From the NCBI GenBank assembly GCA_964036195.1, contig OZ038455.1:6341855-6405854 (forward strand): a stretch of 64,000 bases of DNA, written 5' to 3'. The DNA comes from Sphaerolaimus hirsutus. Lineage: Eukaryota > Nematoda > Chromadorea > Monhysterida > Sphaerolaimidae. The stretch's first letter is position 1; each line of letters starts with the position of its first letter. This document shows, piece after piece, positions 1 through 11,291 of this stretch. A program made the translations under genes and the position numbers. The notes below the pieces were generated by a model. It saw nothing but the letters and a program-made list of their open reading frames with translations. It did not search any database and was not told the DNA's origin.

Positions 1-123
1 TTGACCCTTGTGCTTCATAGATAGATATCACTCCTCCGGAGGGATAGATAGCTGAAAATGATTTTGGGGGCTCACTGGAGCTAAAATATATACAATATAA
101 ATATTTGAGAAATTGCCAAAATG

Positions 124-183
124 TAGCTATTTTGAGCAAAACTTAGCCATTTTGAGCAAAATTAAGCCATTTTGAGTAAAAAT
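124..183. repeat. 20-bp tandem repeat, three copies
   Basis: Three consecutive 20-base units share the core GCCATTTTGAGCAAAA with a few substitutions. The surrounding first 250 bases are AT-rich and hold no gene I can support. Confidence 0.75.
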
Positions 184-253
184 TGCGGAAAACTGCTCAA
201 AGTTTGCTGTACATAGATAGAAAACACTTGAGCAATTTGTGGGGGCTCATGGG

Positions 254-1120
254 ATAGTAGCCGGGCCTGTGCCCCATGGCATCTGAACCATATAGCATCT
301 GGACCCAGATAGCATGGATTTCCCCCCACTCAGCATCTAGACCCGCTTAGCATCTATTTATCCAATGCTAGATGCCAAGCGGGCTACATGCCAGCACATG
401 CTATGCGGTCTCAATGTCATTTGGGTGTACATGCCAATCAAGCTGAACCCCTCCTCCCATTGGCCGTCCCCCCCTGCAGCCACGACGCTACTGACGCTGC
501 TACCTTGCTACTCTTTAGAGCCACTGTTTTCTATGTATATTTGACAATTGAATTGCTACTTATGTATGTCTTACTATTGTTTTTTTGGTATACCCTGCAG
601 ACTGCTAAGAACTGATTGATTTGATTGATTGAAAACTGTATGATTTTTAGTTCATTATTCAAATGGGTTATGGTAAGTTTCCATATTGAGTGTGATGTCC
701 TCCGAGTATATTTATTTAAAATCGATGTACATTTGCGGCACGGCCGACACAGAATGCAACTGATTTTGTTTTTTCCTTTTGCTTGGGCATGTGTGGTGCA
801 CCTGCACATGCAAACACATGGGATATTTGATGCCGAAATATCAAGCACAAAGAGACATCCATTTTTATATCTAAATTGCATTCTTCTTTGCCCCTTGTGT
901 TTGCTGCGTGAGGTCAGTGCTCGCGACACCCCCCCCCCCTGCCCACCTGCCCATCTAGGCCTCCCCCTACCCGCTTGGCATCTGGCCCTACCCGCCCACT
1001 TGGCATCTAACATCGGATAGATGACAAGCAGGTCTAGATGCCAAATGGGGAGAAATCCATGCTATCCGGATCCAGATGCTATGCGGTTTATATGCTTTTT
1101 AGGCCTTTGCAATAGTAGCC
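254..1120. mobile_element. Mutator-like MITE with long terminal inverted repeats and 9-bp target duplication
   Basis: The arms at about 263-372 and 1010-1111 are inverted copies of each other over roughly 100 bases. Both carry GCATCTGGAYCC and AGCATGGATTT motifs. The direct repeat ATAGTAGCC flanks the element at 254-262 and 1112-1120, which fits the 9-bp duplication of Mutator-like elements. No transposase is encoded, and the small ORFs inside look random. The extreme ends (GGGCCTGTGCC on the left, AGGCC-containing on the right) do not pair perfectly, so the exact boundary may be off by a few bases. Confidence 0.7.
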
Positions 1121-1144
1121 TCGGGATGGCTATTTAGCTGAGCA

Positions 1145-1954
1145 TAACGATGGCAAACCCCCCAGAAAAAAGTATTTAAATTTTTAAGTGTTTTTTCTAA
1201 AATAAATTTTCCAATTTTCGAATTTTTTCCCAAATTAATTTTCGAATTTCGAATTTAATTTTCGAATTTTTGAATTTTCGAATCTTTTTTGGCAATTTTC
1301 GAATTTTTTGAAGAAAAATGTAGAATAGGAAGCTTAAAACACAATATTTGGACTGTTTTCATGTTTGGCGCTCCTTTTAACTTTAATTTCACTGTAAGTG
1401 AAGCATGACATGACAATTTCACTTCACTTAAACATGGCAAATGGTAGAAACACTTATGTGGATCAGTCTGCGCCATTTTCCCTGGCTGAATGCCTTCCAA
1501 AAACGCTTGTGTGACTGCCGCTCGGACGACTCGCGAGCGATTATTTGACCGACGGAAGTATCCGCGGAAGTACAGAGCCGCGGTTATAATAGTTTGGGCG
1601 GCTCTGTGCATTCCTCAACGGATGTCTCGGGGTCCGCTGCTGCCGCCGCGGACGCCATTTCAATGTTTTTTAAATGTTGTTTTTCATTACATCAGACTTT
1701 TTCAGACCCACCGCATATCAATTGCCACTTTATTTAGCACGCTGAACTTAAGAGTACGTTTTGTCACCTTGAATTCCCTGAAAAATTCGAAAACTATTTT
1801 CGAATTTTTGAATTTTCGAATTTTCGAATTTTTTAAAAAATAAATCGATTTTTAAGTGTTTTTTCCAGGGGTGAAATAAAAATTCGAAAATTATGAAAAA
1901 ATTCGAAAATTCGAAAATATTTTCGAATTTTCGAATCTTTATTTGCCATCGTTA
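1145..1954. mobile_element. non-autonomous DNA transposon with TAACGATGGCAAA termini
   Basis: The element opens with TAACGATGGCAAA and closes with its complement TTTGCCATCGTTA. The subterminal regions are full of repeated AATTCGAAAA words. The same family recurs at 60116-61291, where it has a perfect 8-bp duplication, so hAT is the likely superfamily. This copy shows no matching flanking duplication. A GC-richer core lies at about 1470-1650. No credible protein is encoded. Confidence 0.75.
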
Positions 1955-2119
1955 GACATTTCACATCACATTTTTCCCCGTTCGTGACTGATAAGTATTT
2001 TAACCACATTCATTTCGATATTTCAGGTCCAAAAATACTTCCACGTCATATCACTCTGCTAATCTACATTTACAATGATATTCACTTTCTAACAGTAAGT
2101 TTCACTATTCCCGCAACAG

Positions 2120-2215
2120 GTCTACATGCCAATTGGCATTAACTTTGATAACGCTGACAAATCATCAAATGACACGTACGCGGACGAATCTGCTCCTCAG
2201 TTTGCCAGCACATTT
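2120..2215 (+). CDS. candidate internal exon, unknown gene
   Basis: A 32-codon phase-0 open stretch follows an acceptor-like CCGCAACAG and ends at a GTAAAC donor. Its conceptual peptide (MPIGINFDNADKSS... then DESAPQFASTF) is polar and lacks low complexity. The donor is formed by a genomic G plus the TAAAC end of the adjoining inverted-repeat element, so the exon boundary and the insertion coincide. I recognise no domain, and no neighbouring exon could be joined with confidence. It could be chance. Confidence 0.3.
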
Positions 2216-2218
2216 GTA

Positions 2219-3670
2219 AACACCTTCCCGGACAAGTTCACCACCCATATTTTTATTTCACTTCGAATGCAATATCTCCGTCCATGGGGGTGTTATAAGG
2301 CTGAAACTTTGTAAATATTAAGTTGTAAGACCCCCTTACTCCCCAACAATGGGAGGAGGTGCGGCGACTCACTACAGGGTGGGTCGCCCTATATGGAAAA
2401 AAAATTTGTGGCGTTTTTGGTGTCCCAAGCAAGTTCACCACTCACTTGATTAGCTACACTTTGAAGGCTATATCTCCAGCTGTGAGGGCGGTAGAAAGCT
2501 GAAATTTGGGGGATGTTTTGCCAACAACCCCCCTCACAATACACCAGTGGGGCGGCTGCCGACGACCCACTAAAGTATGGGTCACTGCATAACTATTTGA
2601 TAATTTTTTTAAGAACAACCCAAGTGTCCCAAACAAGTTCACCACCCAACTGCATTATAAAAAATGTTGTGAGAACATACCTGATATAAAATTGAATCAG
2701 ATATGAACCCTAGTTCTGCTCATTAAATTTTTTTCAGTAGGGCACCCACCCTGTCCCAAAAACAGCAGATTGAAAATTTCACTTTAAACCAATTTTTTGT
2801 ATCACACTTAAAAAGTTGGTTTACAAAGTTCGCTAGGGGAGGGTCTAAGGTTCAAAGTTATGTAAACAACATAACCTCTAAAATGCTTCCATAAGGAAAT
2901 TTATTTGGGGTGAATGAAAAAGTGAAAATTTTGTCAAATTTTCTTCCTGAAATGACATCATTTTGACATCATTGAATTCACCCCAAGTAAATTTCCTTAT
3001 GGAAGCATTTTAGAGGTTATGTTGTTTACATAACTTTGAACCTTAGACCCTCCCCTAGTGAACTTTGTAAACCAACTTTTTAAGTGTGATACAAAACATT
3101 GGTTTAAAGTGAAATTTTCAGTCAGCTGTTTATGGGACAGGGTGGGTGCCCTACTGAAAAAAATTTTTTTTGGCTGAAATAGTGTTCCAACCTGGTTCAT
3201 GTTTATATTAGGTATGTTGTTGCAACATTTTTTCAATACAGTTGGGTGATGAACTTGTTTTGGGACACTTGGGCTGTTTTTAGAAAAAGGTTAACTTTAT
3301 ATGCAGTGACCCATGCTTTAGTGGGTCGTTGGCAGTCGCCCCACTGGTGGATCACGAAGGGAGTTGTTGGCAAGACATCCCCCAAATTTCAGCTTTATAC
3401 CGCCATCACAGCTGGAGATATGGCTCTCGTAGTGTAGCCAATCAAGTGGGTGGTGAACTTGTTTGGGACACCAAAAACGCTAAAAAAATTGTTGCATATA
3501 GGGCGACCCACCCTGTAGTGAGTCGCCGCACCTCCCCCATTGTTGGGGAGTAGAGAGGTCTTACAACTTTATATATACAAAGTTTCAGCTTTATAACACC
3601 CCCATGGACGGAGATATTGCATTCGAAGTGAAATAAAAAAATGGGTGGTGAACTTGTCCGGGAAGGTGTT
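2219..3670. mobile_element. 1.45-kb inverted-repeat (foldback) element, AACACCTTCCCGG family
   Basis: Two arms of roughly 700 bases are inverted copies around a centre near 2945. The termini are AACACCTTCCCGG and CCGGGAAGGTGTT, flanked by TA on both sides. All family copies in this window have TA at both ends, consistent with a TA target duplication. Other copies are at 16443, 49047, 49296 and 59456. The ORFs inside are mirror-image artefacts of the palindrome. There is no transposase, so it is non-autonomous. Confidence 0.85.
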
Positions 3671-3673
3671 TAC

Positions 3674-3750
3674 ATGATGCAGGATGGGCACAGGCAGCAC
3701 AGCGCCGCCAAGCCCAGACACACCAGGATCACTGCTATCACGATCAGCAT
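3674..3750 (-). CDS. candidate first exon encoding a signal peptide or membrane anchor
   Basis: On the minus strand an ATG at 3750 opens a very hydrophobic stretch (MLIVIAVILVCLGLAAL, then CCLCPSC) ending at a GTAAAC donor-like site against the inverted-repeat element. The composition is typical of a signal peptide or transmembrane helix, and the segment is more GC-rich than its surroundings. It might be the first exon of a minus-strand gene whose other exons I could not find. No family is assigned. Confidence 0.3.
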
Positions 3751-4084
3751 GGTTCTGCGGTCAAATGGGGGTAACATTGGATGTGGGGAAAATTTGGAAA
3801 TGTGTGAAATGTTTTTGGGGGATTCAGGAAATTCAACAAACATAAAAATGGAGACCAATGATATGTGCTCTTCAGTTCACATCACTACACAATCCGATCA
3901 TTGTCTCCCAGCTGAATATCATGTGCAAAGTGTATTTTGACACGAAGCAACGAGCGCAATCGACTCACCTCACCCGCCATATATTCCTCACTGTATGTCA
4001 AATATATTCTACAGCTTTTGATAGCCGTGCATGTCATGGTGTATGGCGAAACAGCATACTACCAAACTATGTACTACTAAAGTA

Positions 4085-4796
4085 CTACCAAACAGAGTTG
4101 TTAAAATACCGGTATTTTTGGAAAGCGTAAGCGTAAGCGTATATACACTTTACCAATTTTGAGTATGGATACTGAAAGCGTAAGGTATTTTTAAAATACC
4201 TAGGAAAGCGTAAATAAAAGCGTAAGCGTAAAAATTTTTTAGAGGCTTTTTGCTCAGTGAATCCTTTCCAAATCAAGCTGTTGGTGACATTTTTCAGATG
4301 TCCACTTAGTATACCGGTAGTCTGCCCTCATATTTTGTTTGGTTATTCATCGGCAGCAACACTTAAGTCATCCTCATCTTCTAACGTGGAGTTAGTGCTG
4401 TCAACGGCGTTAAATCGTCGTCGGGATCCATTTTCAGCAACAAAATTTCTAATCTGAAGCTACGATTTTGCTCGATGACACAGTACATATTAACAAGACA
4501 AGACAGATATTGCGACAAAATTTGTACATGTGCCACCATTTCCAGTGCATTACTGCACACACGCAGTACCGTTCAGGTTCACTCTTTTTTTATAGTTTTA
4601 CGCTTTTTCAAAAGCGTAAAACTAAACTGTTTGAAAAGCTTTTTTACGCTTTTAGTACCCTGGTATTTTGACCGGGAAAGCGTAAAAAATCGTACAGGTA
4701 TTTTATGAAAGCGTAAGCGTAAGCGTAAGTATAAATACCCATTTACCCGGGTATTTCGGGTAAGCGTAAATACGCTTTCGCAACTCTGCTACCAAA
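4085..4796. mobile_element. hAT MITE (CAGAGTTG termini) with 8-bp duplication CTACCAAA
   Basis: The element proper spans 4093-4788, starting CAGAGTTG and ending CAACTCTG. Identical CTACCAAA octamers sit at 4085-4092 and 4789-4796, the diagnostic hAT duplication length. The ends carry repeated GTAAGCGTAAGCG and AATACCGGTATTT words. It codes for nothing. Related copies are at 14662-15510 (GTAAACG subtype) and as fragments at about 6410-6570, 7050-7555, 21470-21855, 36030-36215 and 41081-41230. Confidence 0.93.
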
Positions 4797-4829
4797 CACA
4801 CCAACACAATGATTATTAATGTAAATATA

Positions 4830-5130
4830 AGCGCCAGGGAGCTTTTGGAGCTTGGCGCAACCTTGCTGATTCGCCATGGACGCTCGGCGCCATGCTCATT
4901 AAATGGCGCCATGGCACTTTTGGCACTTGGCGCTATTTTATTTTAGGCCCAAATTATGCTCAATATTAGTGATTGAATGGCGCCAAAGAGCGCCAGCGCC
5001 ATGGAGCGCTTGGCGCCCTTTTCTGTGGCGCCATTATTTTTTCGAATGGCGCCATGGCGCCCTTGGCGCCTGGCGCCAATTTGGCGCCCGGCGCCATTGT
5101 TTTGGATAGCGCCAGAAATGGCGCCAAGGT
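4830..5130. repeat. GGCGCC-rich repeat, degenerate copy
   Basis: The stretch is dominated by the self-complementary words GGCGCC and GCGCCATGGCGC at irregular spacing. ORFs across it in several frames are artefacts of this composition. The same family appears at many sites in the window, often ending in TAGTGATGGAA. Confidence 0.75.
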
Positions 5131-5445
5131 GCCAGGATAGGTTATTTTTACCATATTCAGCTGTTTTATCCGCTGAAAGATATCATTTTGGTGATGTTTA
5201 AGACATTCACCTTTGTAATTTTTTTGCTAGCATTGCAAGTTTGGGTTCAATTTGATAGTCTTAAACCAAATGAACTGCAAATCTTCAAATCTTCAATTAA
5301 AAAAATGTTAATAATCTCTCCCTATCTGTTGCATCATAGATTACCTATTTACAATGCATTGTATTTCCTTGAAATACTCCAGGAGTGTTTATTTTTTCAC
5401 AGCCCGCTCAGACATAGGTCTTTTTGAGGGGGTTTATCATTAGGA
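5131..5445. other. unassigned AT-rich sequence
   Basis: I see no gene, splice-linked exon or repeat boundary here. Confidence 0.5.
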
Positions 5446-6660
5446 AGGGGCAGGACCGTATTTGCTTTACGGATTTGCTTATACCATATTTGCCTGAATA
5501 ATTCCCCTCTTTAATCATTTTTGTGAGACATTTTTAGATGAACTATTCAGGGGGGAAGTATTCAAGCGAATACGGTCTTATGCATCTCTGTTATTGTTGA
5601 ATATTTCTGCATCTGACTGTATGAGTATGTTACGAGCAAATAATTGTATACATAATAAATATTCAGGCGAACTTTCTGGCGAAATAATAGACCCAACTCG
5701 AATAAGCCCCCTTTAATCAACCATCTCAAAGCTTGCTGACAATAAATGAACCCCCTGCCTGGGGGAATTTCCAATAAATATGGTATATTTTATCATGATC
5801 AGATTGGTTTGTGGCTTGAGTCACCATAATCAAAATACTATAGCGCGTTGCTCTTCTATCAATGCTTCCGTGCTTCCTTGTTACGTTTTCCTGGCCGAAA
5901 TACCCGGGTACCAGAGAAAATGTAAAAAACGTTGTAAGATAAAAAAAGTTTCAGCACAATGCAACTTCCACCATAAATTTCCGACAACTTGAAAAATTTT
6001 GCGCGCAAGCGCGCACTTTTTCTCCACAGAAGCCGTATTTTCAAAATAGGTAGGTATATGCAATATTCAAATTATTCTATAGTTCGACCGCACCTGCAGT
6101 GCAGAGTATTGTGTATTACTTCCCAAACTAGAATTGTGCCAAATGCTTAGTAAAAAAAGTCTGCGGACGCTGTTATTTCGTGGCTTTCGTTGATTGATTT
6201 TGTGCTATTTTAAGATCAAATGTTGAAAAAACTCTATGAATCGTTATAATATCAACTTTTTGTGGCATAACACTCTGGGAAAACGTTGACAGAACGTGAA
6301 AAATTGACTGAACAACTGGCTAAAAATAGAAGGGCAGCTTCCAACAGACGGTGTCTCCATGATAGAAAGTTGGTGTAAAATGGAGGGGCGCCCTTCTATT
6401 AGATGAAATATGGCAATAATTTTTTACGTTTACGTTTTATTATACGTTTTCCCAGGTATTTTAAAAATACCTTACGTTTTAGTATTTATACTTTCATTTT
6501 GGAAAAGGTATTTACGTTTATGTTTACGTTTACCAAAAATACCAGTATTTGACCAACTCTGTTGTTTTAACGTATGTTCCGCGTTGTCCGGATCACAAAC
6601 CGCACCTATTATCATTTACTGTCTGTATACACTAAATTTAAGTGGGGGGTTATAAATTAA
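5446..6660. repeat. decayed MITE fragments
   Basis: Remnants related to the CCGTATTTCCTCGAA family occur around 5450-5790 (for example GCGAATACGGT near 5575). Pieces like the 118-bp MITE of 24065 occur near 6330-6415. A right end of the CAGAGTTG hAT, with ACGTTTACC words and CAACTCTG, lies at about 6410-6570. None is intact enough to show a target duplication. Confidence 0.5.
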
Positions 6661-7049
6661 TAGTGCCCATTTTGAGGGGGGTATTTCGAGGAAATACGGT
6701 ATTCTGTGGCCAATCTAAAATGAAATTACCTTCAAATTGTCGTTTTTATGATTACAATGTGATAAGAGAACGCTGAAAAGTTTTCACAAGGAACGTCTCT
6801 GCCTGCATCACACATAAAAAAACCTAACTATTGCATATGTGTCAGTCTGCGAGTCAATAGCCGCTCCATGAACAAAACCTGGACACCGGAAAAAATTCAA
6901 AATTCTGAAAATCGTTTTAAGGTACTCCAATGGGTCCAGTGAGTAATAAGTACAAGTAAAATTTCCATTGTATATCTTGCATATAATTGAAAGTGAATAT
7001 TTCCGAAATTGGGCATTTCCGACATAATTTGCTATTTGGTGCCCATGTA

Positions 7050-7557
7050 TGAATCATAAATAGTTATGAAAACGTATTTATGTTTACTCAAAAAGTATGT
7101 ATACTCAAGTACTGTGTAAATACGTTTATGTATACTTTGAAAAAAGTAGCTGTACTTGCTTTTACATATACTTTTTGAAAGTACTTGAGTACAGAATATA
7201 TATTTCAGATAGGCTTTTTATGGGTGTTTTCGAGGCATAAATGGGAAAAAAGGGGGAGAAAAAAAATGACAAAAAATTGCTCAAATAGGCACATAACACA
7301 TGTACTTGTGAATTTGAAGGTCACAATGGTCAATAAGGTACAGAAATGTGTTATTTTAAATGAAAATTTGGCCAAAATTTTCCAAAAATACTCAAAAATA
7401 CATTTTCTGAAGGGAAAAGTATTTAAGTATGTCTACTCATGAGTAAAAGTAAAAAAAATTACTTTACATATTCTGTACTCAGGGGGTGAGTAAAAAATAA
7501 ATACTTTACGTTTATGTATACTTTGAAAAAAGTTTGGTACTTTTAACAACTCTGCTA
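7050..7557. mobile_element. hAT MITE relative with a CAACTCTG right end
   Basis: Words such as TATACTTT, GAGTACAG and ACTTGAGTAC recur in inverted orientation, and the right end is CAACTCTG. The flanks CTATGAAT (right) and GTATGAAT (left) agree at 7 of 8 bases, suggesting an old octamer duplication. The left terminus has decayed. The ORFs inside are not convincing. Confidence 0.5.
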
Positions 7558-7759
7558 TGAATGCATAATGGCTATATTTTATACCATTGGAAAGCTGAGA
7601 TTGTGCACTTTTATAATCCACTGCTTTCCAGTAGGTTCAATGTCATGATTGTATACATAAGATTTCAAAATGTACTGCTTGAACTAATCTGGGTCAATCG
7701 AATCGCATGTGACGCTGTAATGGCTATACAGTATACACTACTGTGCAGAATAGTTGGGA

Positions 7760-8370
7760 CTTTTCACACATAGAGAAACAGTAGGTTAGGGGTCTGCCAC
7801 ACTTTTTTTACTTACCAGTTTCTTGTACCATGCCCAATGATGATGCCGTTTGTGTATGTTGGGGTTTGAGGCTGGGGCTACTATGAAAAACATTTGTTTG
7901 CTAAAAAAAATCCCCCAGGACTAAGATATCAATCAATCAAAGTAAATAGTATGGATTTAGCAGGGAAAGAATAATCAACTAAAATCATGAGAAACATGTA
8001 TAATAACTCAATCCCTCCGAATACAGCTGCCACGTAATGGTTTGCTGCTCCATGCTGCCGCACCTGCCAGATAAACATGGAAACATCGTATGAACAATCC
8101 ACGCAATTCCAACAGGCGTGACCAATGTTAAGTTTTACCACAGATGTGATCAATGTTAAGTTTTACCACCTATCATATAAGTGTTGCATGTGGACCACTG
8201 TGATGCACTGATCTGTGACCAAGTCATGCCCTAATACCATTTTGAATGATTGTTTCCACCTAGGATTTTGCAACCTGTTTCCACCTAAGATAGCCCACTC
8301 TTAAGAATTACCGATCTTGTATTTCTACAAGTCTACCCAAAAGAAAACCCTTAAATATTTCTAATCTATC
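7760..8370. other. unassigned sequence with a short tandem repeat
   Basis: I found nothing gene-like. A roughly 27-base motif containing AATGTTAAGTTTTACCAC is repeated twice in tandem near 8120-8170. Confidence 0.45.
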
Positions 8371-8929
8371 ATGTCTGACTATGAAAGATCAGAGTATCAT
8401 ATTAAAGTGGAGTGGATTGATACTGAGGGTATTGCTGACCCCCAGCACACCTTTACCTATTTACATTTACACACCAATGATATTTACTTCAAATCACCAC
8501 AATTGTTGTGTATAGACAACAATCGAGTTTACGAAATAATTTTAACCCCTGATGAACAGGCTAGGTAAATTACTAGGTAATGAATATACCTATAGATCAA
8601 AATTTTTTTTACCCCCATACATACCCAGAGTGTGTACCTTCGCAACGAATGCCCATGCAGCCACAGTTGCCGTGCGTGTTGGTATCGTTTCAGTGACGAT
8701 GTCCAACGGATATGGCAATATCTGCGAGCAGTCGATTCGAGTAAGTCATTACAAATTGTCTTTGTACACTAAAAGGATGTACTGGATAACACATCATGTT
8801 ATTCCAGGGGCACCAGTCTACTATTTTGATGCCTATCAGCCTACACAATCAGTCTCAAGTCAAAGTAGAGATTTGTCTGACCCAATGCCATATGGAGGAT
8901 TGGCATTGCTTGACGCTTCGTTACCGTGA
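8371..8929 (+). CDS. two overlapping small ORFs, unknown, possibly spurious
   Basis: ORFs of 65 codons (8371-8568) and 125 codons (8552-8929, opening on a non-ATG codon) lie in different frames and overlap by a few bases. Their peptides have balanced composition but match no domain I recognise. They sit just past the 3' side of the LINE and could be part of an older element or a decayed gene. The coding status is doubtful. Confidence 0.2.
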
Positions 8930-9099
8930 ATAAGTACCATCATAATCGCAACGTGAATAAGTACCATCAGGTAGGTACAGCTGAACAGCAGTACATATGA
9001 TAACGCGTGTAGATGCGATACGACTGGGAGCATTATCCAGCCTTCTATCTATCATCCGTTTTGCATATCATAGCATACTCACTGTTCGGTTGTGCCTAA

Positions 9100-9606
9100 T
9101 CATTGTATATTAGCCATAATTTTATCAGGTGCTTTTGCCCATCCAAGGGCTGAATTAATTAATTCACTCACCATCGATCTATGTATGCTACAGATCTCCG
9201 CACTCAACCAATCAGTATGTGTTCCACAGTTTCTTTGGCATTTCCGCATTTTGATTTTCATTCGCTGTTCATCTGAGTAAGGACATGTGTATAGAATGTG
9301 ATGCACCGAAAGTACTACTTTTACATGACTATTGGAACATTTAGCACATATTTTTTTGCCAGTGGTAGTATATAACCTTAGTGAATTGTGTCTCGCTGCG
9401 AACCAAGACAGATGGTTATAATATATATATCTTGGATGTATCCGATTACCAATATCTGTTCTTACACTCTTAATTTTCTGCACAGCAATATCACGATTCA
9501 GTTTTTCTATTCTTTTATGTCTGGCAGCGAGTTTAACATTTGTTTTCGACAGCATTTTTGCTGTAGAGTGTAATATTCCCAACTCTTGGCAGCAATTGGT
9601 ATACAA
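9100..9606 (-). pseudogene. LINE C-terminal region with Cys-Cys-His-Cys motif, displaced frame
   Basis: This ORF continues the LINE polyprotein in another frame. It carries CAKCSNSH followed by HHILYTC, the C-x2-C...H-x4-C pattern found at the C-terminus of many APE LINE proteins, where it is thought to bind nucleic acid. It overlaps the reverse transcriptase ORF by about 100 bases, so a frameshift lies in or near 9507-9606. The ORF runs to a stop at 9100-9102. Confidence 0.75.
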
Positions 9607-11291
9607 GTTTGCAGAAAAGTCATTTTTTTCAATTTTGAGTTGTTCTTATATTCCTCATCTATATTAAATGCCCTTTTTAGTAGACGGTTGTCATCCAAAT
9701 TCCAAATATAATTGTTATATGTTATCACCATCTGTCTATATCTATCAGAGGGAAGTTCACCCCCTAAGTCAATTAAAAAACTGGCCGTACTTGTGTTGGA
9801 AGGTAAATGTACACTCTGCTTAAGTGTTTTACAATATAGTTTGTCAAATTTTTTCAATGTCGCACAGTCAACACCTGTCAATTCTAACCCATACATTGAT
9901 GCTGCCTCAATGTATGATTTAAATGCAACCTTTGCGTATAATAGTGGTTTACTTGTCCCCCGGGATGATAAAATGGCTAATGAACTATGCTTCATAAACT
10001 TAGTGTAGCTATTCTCTGTGTGCTTTTTAAACGCTTCCTTATCAGATGTAATTGTGACCCCTAAATATTTAATTTCACTTGTTTCTTCTACAACTCCTAA
10101 ATTTTTGTCTTTATCATATCTAATGTACCATTTTAAATTACTCGGTATCTGCCCCCATCGCAGAACTTGTGTTTTTTGAGTATTTATAGAAATATTCCAC
10201 TGCCAACTCCACTCACTAAATACAATCATAAGTTGCTGTAAGTCATATTCAGTATTTGCCATAAGTACTACGTCATCAGCGAAAAAAAGTCCTGGTACTT
10301 TAGATTCATTTCTTCCCAATTTGGCACCCAGCCCAGTATTTCGCAAGGTTGCAGCTAAATCATACATATATAAAGCATACAATGTTGGGCTTAAGGCACA
10401 CCCCTGCGCCACTCCTAGGGGGTAATCTAACGGATCACTTATGTAATCACCATATGTCATGTGTACTTTTATATTTGAATACGCTGAACTTATTGCACTT
10501 ACAAATTTATCTGGTATTTTCAGATGTAACAATTTATGCCATAATTTATCCCTATTAACTCTGTCAAATGCCTTTACGGCATCAACGAAGCAAGTATAGA
10601 AAGAATTCCCATTACACTTTGCGTAAATGTTACATGATTTTAGGATTTGCACATTATCACAAGTTCTCCTGTTCGGTCGAAATCCCCCTTGAAGTTCCGT
10701 TAAAATATCATTTTCTTCTGTAAATTGGATCAATCTGTTATTCAGCATTATCATATATACCTTCTTAATGTTACATGAAATACCCAATGTCCTATAATTT
10801 TTCATATTGTTTTTTGGACCTTTTTTATGGAGTAGGACCAATTTGCAAAGTTTTGCCTCTTGGGGTATTTCATCACCATTAAGCCACTTATTAAACATTT
10901 CTAGCAAGGAGAGTTTAAAATTGATAGGCAGTGCTTTCAACGCCTCATGACTCACCTCAGATGTTCCTGCCGATTTATTGTTTTGAAGTCTTTTCAATGC
11001 ACACTCTAAATCCGCAAGAGTAAATGGTTCTGCCATGTAGCTATTCTCAACCTCAAACGTGTATTGGTCACACATGATTGGGTATTCAGGGTAACTCGAT
11101 GAACCAGGATTTGCATCCATAATTCCACCCCAAATTTTTTTCATCTCACTGTTCATTGCTCTCTGATCATCAATTGGGTTACCGTTTTCGTCTATAAAGG
11201 TACAAAGGTTATCCCTTTGTTTCCAATTTTTTTTTTTTTTTTTTGTAAACTTGTTTAATTTCCATCCCTGGGTGTAACATGTACTTTTCAA
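9507..11291 (-). pseudogene. LINE reverse transcriptase region
   Basis: The ORF contains the ordered reverse transcriptase blocks: LVLLHKKGPKNNMKNYR, then GGFRPNRRT, a CFVDAVKAFD block with the first catalytic aspartate, AQGCALSPTLYALY, and FFADDVVLM with the catalytic FADD pair (about 10270-10290). It primes reverse transcription at the nicked target in related elements. It overlaps the upstream endonuclease ORF at 11209-11291 through a poly-A run, and the frame changes there. The catalytic residues look intact, so the damage is in the reading frame rather than in the active site. Confidence 0.9.
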
